Shown here in pieces: positions 1-7,782 of a DNA stretch of 15,470 nt (the first letter of the stretch is position 1; each line of letters opens with the position of its first letter). Made by a program: the position numbers and the translations under genes. The notes under the pieces are model-generated. The model did not search any database and had not been told where the DNA came from. It saw only the letters and a program-made list of their open reading frames with translations. Origin of the DNA: Candidatus Heimdallarchaeota archaeon (lineage in GTDB: Archaea > Asgardarchaeota > Heimdallarchaeia > Heimdallarchaeales > Kariarchaeaceae); contig JAOUKW010000055.1 of assembly GCA_029882335.1 (NCBI GenBank), positions 1 to 15,470 on the forward strand. The letters are read 5' to 3'.

Positions 1-295
1 ATGTCATCCAATTAATTGTAGTAGAACCACCCCAAACTTTACCTTGCAGGATTCGTAAACTCATGTCATCAGTAGCAAAACCCGCGGAATTACGATATAA
101 TCGAGGAATTGCTTCGTTGTCCTTGTGCTTAAAATCATCATTTTTTAGATATAATCCTTCTTCTAAAATAAGTACGTTATATCCTTGTGAACACATTTTT
201 GCAGCGACTACAGAACCACCAGCACCACTTCCAATTATACAAATATCAACATTAAACTCAAATGTCTTAGGTAAATTTTCTGCAGTATAAATCAT
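1..295 (-). CDS. GMC-family FAD oxidoreductase, long-chain alcohol oxidase-like (partial, N-terminus only)
   Basis: The first 98 residues are visible; the gene runs off the left window edge. Residues 17-46 form a Rossmann FAD-binding unit: a hydrophobic strand, the dinucleotide motif GSGAGG (22-27), and a second strand ending in an acidic pair (LILEEG, 42-47) expected to hold the FAD ribose. GGSTTIN at 89-95 matches the second conserved GMC element. The stretch between (GLYLKNDDF, then a predicted helix) follows the pattern of long-chain fatty alcohol oxidases better than that of choline dehydrogenase. GMC enzymes of this group oxidise primary alcohols to aldehydes. The ATG overlaps the TGA of the upstream small gene as ATGA, so the two are probably translationally coupled and may form one enzyme. 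The substrate is inferred. Identity as a GMC flavoprotein is firm; the alcohol oxidase subgroup is probable. Confidence 0.85.
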   Translation of the reverse strand, partial: MIYTAENLPKTFEFNVDICIIGSGAGGSVVAAKMCSQGYNVLILEEGLYLKNDDFKHKDNEAIPRLYRNSAGFATDDMSLRILQGKVWGGSTTINWMT

Positions 296-759
296 TGAGG
301 TCTTCTCCAAGGGTGTTTTCCATATAAGAGTGTTGGGATTTTATCCTCTCTACCAATTGGTGAACCTGGGTATTTTATTTCTTCCCAAGTTTTTTCAAGT
401 GAATATATCGACCAACCAGATAGTGCTTTTAAGGTAACAAATGAAGTCCTAAATAATGGAATTTTATTATTTTTCCATCTGTTTAGATACTTCTTTCTCT
501 TCTCGATACTCATTTTTGATAATCCACCAAAATTACGACCAATTATTAAACACATAAGAAATGAATTGACTAAATAAAGTAAGAGATGAATACTCCTATG
601 GAGGTGCTTATCTAACGTAATACAATATCTATCTCCTGCGTAGATATAATCCGTTCCTAATTCACTTTTTGGTATACCCAAAATGGTTTCTCCAATTATA
701 ATGAAGGTATTTGACTCCTTTTTAGAAAAGAAAACCAAATCATCTTTATAAACGTCCAC
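292..759 (-). CDS. Small protein resembling the N-terminal domain of long-chain alcohol oxidases
   Basis: 155 residues. The start is GTG at 759; an in-frame stop lies just upstream and the next ATG is codon 69, so GTG is the best start. Residues 10-30 (FFSKKESNTF, then IIIGETILGIP) resemble the 'FS..E..TL.A..DTLLP' opening of long-chain fatty alcohol oxidases. Residues 55-77 are hydrophobic. Residues 80-131 (SIEKRKKYLNRW, LFRTSFVTLKAL, then TWEEIKYPG) match the family's 'S..kRe..L..W....l...R..F..LK......W..IgY' block. In plant enzymes this region is fused ahead of the GMC domain. Here it is a separate gene whose TGA overlaps the ATG of the GMC gene. Its job, inferred, is to pair with or anchor the flavoprotein. 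No catalytic motif is seen. A relation to gluconate 2-dehydrogenase subunit 3-like small subunits is the main alternative. Confidence 0.65.
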   Translation of the reverse strand: MDVYKDDLVFFSKKESNTFIIIGETILGIPKSELGTDYIYAGDRYCITLDKHLHRSIHLLLYLVNSFLMCLIIGRNFGGLSKMSIEKRKKYLNRWKNNKIPLFRTSFVTLKALSGWSIYSLEKTWEEIKYPGSPIGREDKIPTLLYGKHPWRRPQ

Positions 760-929
760 AAATTACTAATTTTCAAATTCAATTTAGTTTTTGGGATTTA
801 CAAATAGATAAATAAGAATTATTGTGAAAATTTCAATTGATTTGATTTTAGGTATAATTTTTTATTCATTGATGAGAAAATATAATTTCAGAGTAAAATA
901 AATTTTATAGTATTGAATTAAAATATGAA

Positions 930-935
930 TATAAA
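930..935 (+). promoter_or_regulatory. Candidate TATA box for the CNNM gene
   Basis: TATAAA is centred 28 bases before the ATG at 961 in an AT-rich spacer, which is where an archaeal TATA box would sit for a leaderless or very short-leader transcript. The AT-rich background makes chance matches likely. Confidence 0.35.
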
Positions 936-960
936 GGATTTCGGAGAATAGTTTATATCA

Positions 961-2292
961 ATGAATCATGGGATAATTTTAACAATCCTGACCTATATAC
1001 TGGCTACCATTCTTCTTATTTTGATAAATGGTTTTTTTGTTACCGCTGAATTTTCATTACTAAGAGTACGTAAGAATAGACTAGAACCATATTATGAAAA
1101 AAATACATGGGGAGTTAAAAAATTAGAGAAAATTTTAGATGACTTGAATTTTTATATAACAAGTGCACAAATAGGGATAACAGCTTCTACAATTACAATG
1201 GGAATTATTATCTATCCTGTTCTATACAATTCTTTATTGTCTGTACTGGGATTCATCAAAATTGGCGGGTTGGTTATGGGATTGTCTATATTCTTCAGTT
1301 TTATAATAATCGTAACTAGTCAGACGGTTTTAGCGGAAATTACTCCAAAAATAATTGCATTTGAATCCATAGAACCAATCGCTATATTTGTAGCTCCTTT
1401 TCATTACTACATTTCAATTTTGTTTAAACCATTAACAATTTTAATGCGTGGACTTGCTTTTATGGTTTTACGATTGATACGATTTAAATCAATTAAAGAA
1501 GTGTACGTTAGAGTGTACTCCGAGGATGAACTAAAAATGTTGATTGCTCAAAGTCAGAAAGAGGGTGAAATTGAGGAATCAGATGTCATTTTAATGAATC
1601 AAGTTTTCGAGTTTTCAGATAAAACAGTCAATGAAATTTTTACACCTAGATATGAAATTGTTGCTTTTGATTGGAATACATCTGTTGATACAATTATATC
1701 TCAGGCAAAATCTACAGGATATTCTCGATTTCCTTTATTTGATGGAAATCTAGATAAAATTAAGGGATTTATTCACATCAAGGATATATTGGTTAGTGAA
1801 TATCAAGAACCATCATTTAAAATAAAGGATATTATTCGTTCTGTTTCAATAATCCATGAGGAAATGAGATTGTACGATCTCCTTAGAAAATTACAAAAAG
1901 AGAAGTTACAAGTTGCAGTTGTTGTAGATGAATATGGTGCAGTTGAAGGCATTGTTACAATTGAAGACCTTATTGAGGCTATTGTAGGTCCGATTGATGA
2001 TGAGTTCGACATTAATTCTGTAGATCTATTGACAAAAATCACGCCAAATAAATATCTAGTTGACGGAAGAATGAATTTAGACATTTTTAATAGAGTATTT
2101 AGTTGTAAATTGACTGCAGAAGACTCTGTTACTATTGGAGGTTTCATTCTAGAACATCTTGAAACAATTCCTGAAGAGGGAACATCTTTTGTGCATGAGG
2201 GCAAGAAAAATAAAATGATATTCACTGTTAATAAAATGGAAGGTAATCGGATTGAACAAGCAGAAATTCATCTGAAAAGAACAACCCCTTGA
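961..2292 (+). CDS. CNNM/CorC-HlyC family membrane protein with CBS pair (putative Mg2+ or other ion transporter)
   Basis: 443 residues with the full domain order of the family. The N-terminal CNNM (DUF21) membrane domain covers about 5-175, with hydrophobic segments near 6-28, 66-95, 101-125 and 138-172. It carries the signature NGFFVTAEFSLLRVRKNRLE (23-42) and LAEITPK (124-130). A tandem CBS pair lies at about 224-345 (second CBS: VVVDEYGAVEGIVTIEDLIE, 321-340), followed by a CorC/HlyC C-terminal domain at about 355-438. Relatives (CorB, CorC, eukaryotic CNNM) are Mg2+ transporters regulated by nucleotide binding to the CBS pair; the ion is not proven by sequence. It stands alone, divergent from the alcohol oxidase pair. 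A TATAAA at 930-935 lies 28 bases before the ATG, fitting a very short leader, although a GGAG at 943-946 is also present, 14 bases before the start. Old annotations call such proteins hemolysins. Confidence 0.9.
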   Translation: MNHGIILTILTYILATILLILINGFFVTAEFSLLRVRKNRLEPYYEKNTWGVKKLEKILDDLNFYITSAQIGITASTITMGIIIYPVLYNSLLSVLGFIKIGGLVMGLSIFFSFIIIVTSQTVLAEITPKIIAFESIEPIAIFVAPFHYYISILFKPLTILMRGLAFMVLRLIRFKSIKEVYVRVYSEDELKMLIAQSQKEGEIEESDVILMNQVFEFSDKTVNEIFTPRYEIVAFDWNTSVDTIISQAKSTGYSRFPLFDGNLDKIKGFIHIKDILVSEYQEPSFKIKDIIRSVSIIHEEMRLYDLLRKLQKEKLQVAVVVDEYGAVEGIVTIEDLIEAIVGPIDDEFDINSVDLLTKITPNKYLVDGRMNLDIFNRVFSCKLTAEDSVTIGGFILEHLETIPEEGTSFVHEGKKNKMIFTVNKMEGNRIEQAEIHLKRTTP

Positions 2293-2377
2293 AACTCTCT
2301 GTAATTTAATGATAACATATCAATAAAAGGTGTAAATCTCAGAAAATTTATCAACATCAAAGAGTTAAATTGTATGC

Positions 2378-2384
2378 AAAGGAG
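2378..2384 (+). promoter_or_regulatory. Ribosome binding site of the 609-residue protein gene
   Basis: AAAGGAG lies 5 bases before the ATG at 2390. It is the clearest Shine-Dalgarno site in the window and fixes this start. It shows that the organism uses SD-led initiation for some genes although many others here seem leaderless. Confidence 0.65.
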
Positions 2385-2389
2385 ATAAT

Positions 2390-4219
2390 ATGCAAATCAG
2401 TACACCCAATTTACAATTAATCTTAGATGATTATAATGAGATTGATAATGAATATGATATAGAATCAAGGTTAAAAAGATATGAATCAACTAATAAGGAT
2501 CTCATTGAATTTGCACAAAAGAATGGATTAGAGGATGTATTGGATGCTGCAAGGGCATTATTTATCTCTGATTACATTGTTACTTCTTCTGAAGTTCCAT
2601 CTGGTTTTACTGATGAAGATCGACGAAAATCAATAATTAATTCATTCGTGGAAGGATTGAAGAGAACTGATTCTACAGATAAATTAATGAGAATTTTCTA
2701 TTTATCCCAAAAAACAGGAACTCATATTCGTAGAAATGACGCATATTTAGCAGGAAGAGGTGCTGAAAGAGGAACTAGCTTGTTAATGATTAAGGATTTC
2801 TTACTTGCACCATATCTTGAAAAATGTCAAGAAATACTTGGTGAAGGGAGTAGCCATTGGGAATTAGCAATCCTATCTTCAGCATTGTTGCGAGAATTTC
2901 CAGATAAAGAATTAAAAAAATATCATAATATACCTCAAAATTACGATCTAGAAAAAATGGTACCCGTGCTTTGGGAATTTCTAAATGAATATGCACAAAA
3001 AAATGTAGTTGAGAGAAATGATAATGTAGTTATACCAAATATTGGTGATTCACAAATATTCTATGTAAATAACTTAGGTAAACTACCATTAATTTCCACA
3101 TTTCGTTGTGATCGTCGATTTGTATCAAATAAAGAAATTGATGTTTTAAAACCACTTATTGAATTATTAGCTTCAGGTGATGAAAGTAGAAAGTTATTAT
3201 ATATGAGAGGTAGAATACATAAAGGTGATAAAAATATCATTTTAATTAGAAATCCATTTATCGAAGGTAAACCATTAATTATGTTTAAAACTGTAGCAGA
3301 TGAAATTAATGTAACAGAGACGATTTCTTTACTTCATCAAAGAGGCATGGAAAGAACTGGATGGACTCTTATTGATAATTTTTCAAAAAGCATAACAAAA
3401 TCAACTTTTGAGAATCACGAAGTAGAGGAAGAAGTTGAGCAAGAAGTTGAGGTTGAGGAAGTAGAGACTAAGGATATTCCAGTAATGAAATCTAGTGGTG
3501 GTTTCTTTGGAAAAATTAAATCACTATTTGGAGGTGGAAAAACAAGTACTTCAACTGATGGATCAACTAAAGCGAAATCAAAAACAAAGGTAAAACAAAC
3601 AGTTAAACAAAAGGTCGTTAAAAAAAGAGAGAAAAAGGAGGTAATTAGTACTGAACTACCCACGTTTATCTGTGAAGCAATAGGCATTAATGCTCTAGGT
3701 GATCTAGGTCTATTTGAGATATTTGATACAATTCGTGAAAGTGATTATGAAATCATTGGTGCTATGGAATCTGATTTTCAAGCAAATAAAACCTCATTTT
3801 TAACAAATCATAATTTTATCGATTATAAAGAAATAAACACTCTACTAGATGGACTAGATAAAGTGATAGAGGCTGCAGCTAATAATTATTTTAGTGATGA
3901 TCATCAGATTATACCAACTGAGGTTTTATTTGTTACATCTGAGGAGGATCGATTTATTATATGTATGGATGGTAATGAAGATAGATTGGTAGGAACGATA
4001 GGTAAAACAAAAATTATTTCAAGTTCAATAGTTGATCGTCGGACGCAAATTAAAACAGAATCTTTCCAGAGAAGGACTCTCCACATGCGTACCGGTCAGT
4101 TATTAAATACTCGGGCTCACACTCCATTTGACACCGCAACAGAAAGAATTTACAAAGAAAATATTAGAGATAGTACCTTAAATATTATTGATGGAGCAAT
4201 GTTAAACTTAACTGATTAA
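2390..4219 (+). CDS. Conserved-looking protein of unknown function with charged linker and possible roadblock-like C-terminal domain
   Basis: 609 residues; I do not recognise the family. No signal peptide or membrane segment is seen, so it is probably cytosolic. Three parts are visible. Residues 1-340 form a folded, mostly helical region with an RR-rich stretch (THIRRNDAYLAGRGAERG, about 111-128). Residues 341-422 are low complexity: an acidic run (VEEEVEQEVEVEEVE), a Gly/Phe amphipathic piece (GGFFGKIKSLFGGG), then a Lys-rich basic tail. Residues 425-609 are folded again. In this last part, helix-strand-strand-long helix-strand-strand (LFEIFDTIRES; YEIIGAMESD; a helix around LLDGLDKVIEAAANNYF; EVLFVTSEED; RFIICMDG) follows the order of roadblock/LC7 or profilin-like folds. 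That is inference from pattern only. A strong SD precedes the ATG. The TAA overlaps the stop of the convergent dehydrogenase gene. Confidence 0.8.
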   Translation: MQISTPNLQLILDDYNEIDNEYDIESRLKRYESTNKDLIEFAQKNGLEDVLDAARALFISDYIVTSSEVPSGFTDEDRRKSIINSFVEGLKRTDSTDKLMRIFYLSQKTGTHIRRNDAYLAGRGAERGTSLLMIKDFLLAPYLEKCQEILGEGSSHWELAILSSALLREFPDKELKKYHNIPQNYDLEKMVPVLWEFLNEYAQKNVVERNDNVVIPNIGDSQIFYVNNLGKLPLISTFRCDRRFVSNKEIDVLKPLIELLASGDESRKLLYMRGRIHKGDKNIILIRNPFIEGKPLIMFKTVADEINVTETISLLHQRGMERTGWTLIDNFSKSITKSTFENHEVEEEVEQEVEVEEVETKDIPVMKSSGGFFGKIKSLFGGGKTSTSTDGSTKAKSKTKVKQTVKQKVVKKREKKEVISTELPTFICEAIGINALGDLGLFEIFDTIRESDYEIIGAMESDFQANKTSFLTNHNFIDYKEINTLLDGLDKVIEAAANNYFSDDHQIIPTEVLFVTSEEDRFIICMDGNEDRLVGTIGKTKIISSSIVDRRTQIKTESFQRRTLHMRTGQLLNTRAHTPFDTATERIYKENIRDSTLNIIDGAMLNLTD

Positions 4220-5067
4220 TATTTGTAAAATCCTTCACCGGTTTTTACGCCTAGTTTACCTGATTTTACCATTTTTTTCAACAAAGGACAGGGTCTAAAT
4301 TTTTCACCGAGTTCTTGGTGTAAATATTCCGCAATAAATAAAATAGTATCTAAGCCTATAAAATCTGATAATTTTAATGGACCCATTGGGTGATTTAAAC
4401 CTATTTTCATTGCAATATCTATATCTTCTACTGTTGCAACACCTTCTTGTAATGCATAATACGCCTCATTTAGCTGAGGAATTAGTAAACGATTGACAAT
4501 AAATCCCGGTGATTCATTTGCAATAACAGTGTTCATGTCTAGACTCTTTCCAAAACTTATTGCTTTTTCAAGTGTACTTTCAGATGTATCATAACCCTTT
4601 ATGAACTCAATGATATTCATAATCACTGGTGGGTTGAAAAAATGAATACCTAAAAATTCAGTAGGTCGATCACTCGCTTTGGCCATTTCTGTTATAGATA
4701 AAGAAGATGTATTTGAACCAAAAATCGCATGATCTGGAGCGTTTGATCCTATAATTTTCCAAGTTTTATTTTTAATTTCCATATTTTCAATAATAGCCTC
4801 AATTACTAAATCTACATCTTGCACTGCTGTTGGTAAATCGATCTCACCCTTCATTCTTGCTATAATATCATTAACCTCTTCTTGAGTCATTTTATTTTTT
4901 TCTACCTGACGATTTAACCATTGTTTATTCTTTTCTAACCCATTTAAAATGAAATCTTGACTAATATCATTGAGAATTACATTGTATCCTTTGATCGCAA
5001 TTACTAAAGCAATTCCAGCTCCCATTTGACCTGCACCTATTACTGCTACTTTATTAATAGAACTCAT
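4216..5067 (-). CDS. hbd: 3-hydroxyacyl-CoA (3-hydroxybutyryl-CoA) dehydrogenase
   Basis: 283 residues, the usual length for the stand-alone enzyme. It oxidises (S)-3-hydroxyacyl-CoA to 3-ketoacyl-CoA with NAD+, or runs in reverse for acetoacetyl-CoA reduction. The Rossmann motif GAGQMG is at 11-16, with an acidic residue after strand 2 (LND, 32-34) as expected for NAD+. The family's catalytic set is present: Ser118 (SNTSS), His142 in GIHFFNPP, Glu154, and Asn192 in GFIVNR. The C-terminal dimerisation domain begins near 185 and includes GLNHPMGPLKLSDFIGLD (223-240). It is transcribed divergently from the enoyl-CoA hydratase gene, and together they supply two consecutive beta-oxidation steps. 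Its stop codon shares bases with the stop of the convergent gene. Chain-length preference cannot be read from the sequence. Confidence 0.95.
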   Translation of the reverse strand: MSSINKVAVIGAGQMGAGIALVIAIKGYNVILNDISQDFILNGLEKNKQWLNRQVEKNKMTQEEVNDIIARMKGEIDLPTAVQDVDLVIEAIIENMEIKNKTWKIIGSNAPDHAIFGSNTSSLSITEMAKASDRPTEFLGIHFFNPPVIMNIIEFIKGYDTSESTLEKAISFGKSLDMNTVIANESPGFIVNRLLIPQLNEAYYALQEGVATVEDIDIAMKIGLNHPMGPLKLSDFIGLDTILFIAEYLHQELGEKFRPCPLLKKMVKSGKLGVKTGEGFYKY

Positions 5068-5217
5068 AGAATTGATTTTAATTTTAAATACTAAGATTTT
5101 ATTATAATACTCCTTAATAATTGATATTAAACCGTGTAAATATCGTTAATTTGGACATAATTCCAATAAGTAGGCAAAATCAATCATTTAATTTCTTACT
5201 CCAAGATAGTATTTTTT

Positions 5218-6042
5218 ATGAAGAAAGAAATTTACCTATTTATGGTGAATAATTATAAGGTAATTAATGTTGAGTATGACAAACCAATCGAGAAAGCTGT
5301 TACAATAACAATAAATCGTCCTGAATCACTTAATGCATTGAATACCCAAGTTGTTAGAGATCTAGAACTTGCAATCAGCGATATTGAGATTAGAGGAAAG
5401 GAGTTAAGGGCACTTGTAATAACTGGAGGTGGTGATCGGGCATTTATGGCAGGGGCTGATATCGCTCAAATGGTCAACCATTCTCCTGCAGAGGCTAGAA
5501 ATTTTCTGTTTAGTGCAAATCAAGTTTTAAATAGAATAGAAGCACTTCCAATTCCTGTGATTGCAAAAATAAATGGTCATGCACTTGGTGGGGGTTTGGA
5601 ATTAGCTTTAGCTTGTGATATTCGAATTGGTGTACATGGTGCTTATTTGGGACTTCCAGAGGTGAGCTTAGGTCTAATACCTGCAGCAGGTGGTACCCAA
5701 AGACTGCCTCGAATTGTCGGTCAGAGTGTTGCACGTTATATGATCCTAACTGGAGTTAGATTAACTGCAGAAGATGCTAGGAAATATGGAATATTAATTA
5801 AAGCAGTTGAAAAAGAAAAATTGGATGAAGAAACCTTGAATTTATTAAAAATGATCACTAATAATGGTCCTCTTGCTTTAAGAGCAGCAAAGAAGTCAAT
5901 TGAATATTCTTTGAATGAACCATTACGTGCAGGTTTGGAAGTTGAATTAAATAATGCTGTAGAATGTTTTCAATCAGAAGACCTAAGGGAAGGTATGAAG
6001 GCGTTTCTAGAAAAACGTCCTGCTAATTTTAAAGCAAAATAA
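5218..6042 (+). CDS. Enoyl-CoA hydratase/crotonase family protein
   Basis: 274 residues from the first ATG; a second ATG at 5242 (codon 9) would give 266 residues and fits the family's usual start better. No SD is seen before either. The enzyme hydrates trans-2-enoyl-CoA to 3-hydroxyacyl-CoA. The crotonase oxyanion-hole segments are present: FMAGADIAQM (76-85) and NGHALGGGLELALACDIR (119-136). Both catalytic glutamates of true hydratases are kept, Glu128 in GGGLELA and Glu148 in LPEVSLG, with the same 20-residue spacing as the rat mitochondrial enzyme (144/164). PAAGGTQRLPR follows at 155-165. This supports hydratase activity rather than another crotonase-fold reaction. It is divergent from the hydroxyacyl-CoA dehydrogenase gene and ends one base from the convergent carboxyltransferase gene. 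Confidence 0.93.
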   Translation: MKKEIYLFMVNNYKVINVEYDKPIEKAVTITINRPESLNALNTQVVRDLELAISDIEIRGKELRALVITGGGDRAFMAGADIAQMVNHSPAEARNFLFSANQVLNRIEALPIPVIAKINGHALGGGLELALACDIRIGVHGAYLGLPEVSLGLIPAAGGTQRLPRIVGQSVARYMILTGVRLTAEDARKYGILIKAVEKEKLDEETLNLLKMITNNGPLALRAAKKSIEYSLNEPLRAGLEVELNNAVECFQSEDLREGMKAFLEKRPANFKAK

Positions 6043-6043
6043 A

Positions 6044-7657
6044 TTATAATGGCATGTTTCCATGCTTTCGAGGAGCTCGTTGGATTCTTTTATTTTCAGT
6101 CTGAATAATTGCTTTAATTAATGACTGTCTGGTTTCTTCTGGAAATATAACTGAATCTATCAATCCAAGTTGAGCTGCGACATATGGATTTCCAAATCTA
6201 TCTTGATATTCAAGAACAAATTTTTCTCTTTCTTCTTGTGGTTTTTCTGATTTTGCCAGCTCCTTTCGGTAAATAATATTTACTGCACCATCTGAACCCA
6301 TGACTGCAATTTCTGCAGTAGGCCACGCAAATACATGGTCTGCACCAACATGACGACTACACATAACGTCATATGCACCACCATAATCTTTTCGTAATAT
6401 TACTGTTAGCTTTGGAACTGTTGCCTCTGAATATGCAAATAATAGTTTTGCACCATGTCTAATTATTCCTCTGTGTTCCTGTTCTGATCCTGGTAGAAAT
6501 CCCGGAACATCTACAAAAGATATTAAGGCAATATTGAAAGCATCACAAAATCTAATAAATCTAGCTGCTTTATCAGAAGCATCGATATCCAGTACTCCTG
6601 CCATTACGATTGGTTGATTGGCTACAATGCCTATTGATCGACCTCCAAGAAAACCAAAACCAACAACTATGTTGCTTGCAAATTCTTCTTGCACCTCAAA
6701 AAAACTATCTTTATCTATTATCGCTTTAATTACACTGCGAACGTCATAAGCTTGAGTGGATTTTTCAGGAAGGAGTTTCCTTAAATCTTCTTTAGTAATC
6801 TGTGGATCTGTAGCTTCTCTTTTTTCCGAAAATTCTAAATTATTCTGTGGTATGTATTCTAATAATTTGTGAACAATAGCAAATGCTTTCTCTTCAGAAC
6901 TTGCTCTAAAATGAGCAACCCCACTTAATTTAGAATGGGTTTCAGAACCTCCTAAATCATCAAATGAAATTTCTTCTCCGGTAACACTTTTTACTACTTC
7001 AGGTCCGGTAATAAACATATGTGAAGTTTTATCTACCATAATTATGAAATCTGTAACTGCAGGGGAATATACTGCACCACCTGCACATGGTCCCATTATA
7101 ATGGAAATTTGAGGAACTACACCCGATGCTTGGACATTTGCATGAAAGATGTCACCATAGCCTGCAAGTGATGCAACACCTTCTTGAATCCTTGCACCTC
7201 CAGAATCATTTAACCCAATAATAGGACATCCATTTTTCATTGCTAAATCCATAATCTTCAAAATTTTTTTAGCATACATTTCACCGAGTGAACCTCCAAA
7301 TACAGTGAAATCTTGTGCAAAAACACAAACTGGTTGTTCATCAATCGTTCCATACCCAGTAACAACACCATCTCCAAGAATTTTTTGTGCATCTAAGCCA
7401 AATGCATCGGTACGATGAATAACAAATTTATCCATTTCTTGAAATGATTCAGCATCTAATAAATTATCAATTCTTTCTCTTGCAGTTTGTTTACCTTTCG
7501 CATGCTGACTTTCTATTCGTTTTATTCCTCCTCCAAGCTCAGCTAATTTGTTTTTTTCCTCAAGTATGTTGTATTTTTCCTCATGTGGAGGTGACATATG
7601 TTCAAACTTGTTCTCTCTGTCAAAAAAATTATTGCTGTTAACCCCATATTTGATCAT
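6044..7657 (-). CDS. pccB: Acyl-CoA (propionyl-CoA) carboxylase, carboxyltransferase subunit
   Basis: 537 residues from the first ATG; a second ATG at 7597 gives 517 residues and starts close to where relatives begin (their homology opens near EEKNKLAELGGG). Neither has an SD. The subunit moves the carboxyl group from carboxybiotin to an acyl-CoA. QHAKGKQTARERI (51-63), the N-terminal acyl-CoA oxyanion site (GLNDSGGARIQEG, 148-160; GPCAGGAVYSPAVTDF, 189-204) and the C-terminal biotin site (FVDVPGFLPG, 381-390; the DYGGAYDVM region, 424-432) are all intact. Asp430 in GGAYDVM corresponds to the residue reported to favour propionyl-CoA in Streptomyces PccB, where acetyl-CoA-preferring AccB has Ile, so propionyl-CoA is the likelier substrate. 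Archaeal enzymes are often bifunctional. The biotin carboxylase and carrier subunits are not in the window. The nearby mutase/epimerase operon supports the propionate role. Confidence 0.95.
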   Translation of the reverse strand: MIKYGVNSNNFFDRENKFEHMSPPHEEKYNILEEKNKLAELGGGIKRIESQHAKGKQTARERIDNLLDAESFQEMDKFVIHRTDAFGLDAQKILGDGVVTGYGTIDEQPVCVFAQDFTVFGGSLGEMYAKKILKIMDLAMKNGCPIIGLNDSGGARIQEGVASLAGYGDIFHANVQASGVVPQISIIMGPCAGGAVYSPAVTDFIIMVDKTSHMFITGPEVVKSVTGEEISFDDLGGSETHSKLSGVAHFRASSEEKAFAIVHKLLEYIPQNNLEFSEKREATDPQITKEDLRKLLPEKSTQAYDVRSVIKAIIDKDSFFEVQEEFASNIVVGFGFLGGRSIGIVANQPIVMAGVLDIDASDKAARFIRFCDAFNIALISFVDVPGFLPGSEQEHRGIIRHGAKLLFAYSEATVPKLTVILRKDYGGAYDVMCSRHVGADHVFAWPTAEIAVMGSDGAVNIIYRKELAKSEKPQEEREKFVLEYQDRFGNPYVAAQLGLIDSVIFPEETRQSLIKAIIQTENKRIQRAPRKHGNMPL

Positions 7658-7752
7658 AAAATATTATATTTTCATTAATTTTCTCTTTATTAATATCTGT
7701 CAAATTTTATTGTGAATATTATCATCAATTTTTATCGCATTAAATTTATTAA

Positions 7753-7760
7753 TTTATATT
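7753..7760 (+). promoter_or_regulatory. TATA box for the PIG-L deacetylase gene, fitting a leaderless transcript
   Basis: TTTATATT is a near-consensus archaeal TATA element centred about 26 bases upstream of the ATG at 7783. That puts transcription start at or next to the ATG. It argues for the ATG over the in-frame TTG at 7765, which lies only about 5 bases past the box and would not be in the mRNA. Confidence 0.5.
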
Positions 7761-7782
7761 AGATTTGCAGCTCAACTTAACA

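Noticed and set aside
3415..3687. 90-residue minus-strand open frame rich in Ser and Thr
   Set aside because: It is the complement of the low-complexity acidic and Lys-rich linker of the 609-residue protein, with no independent signal.
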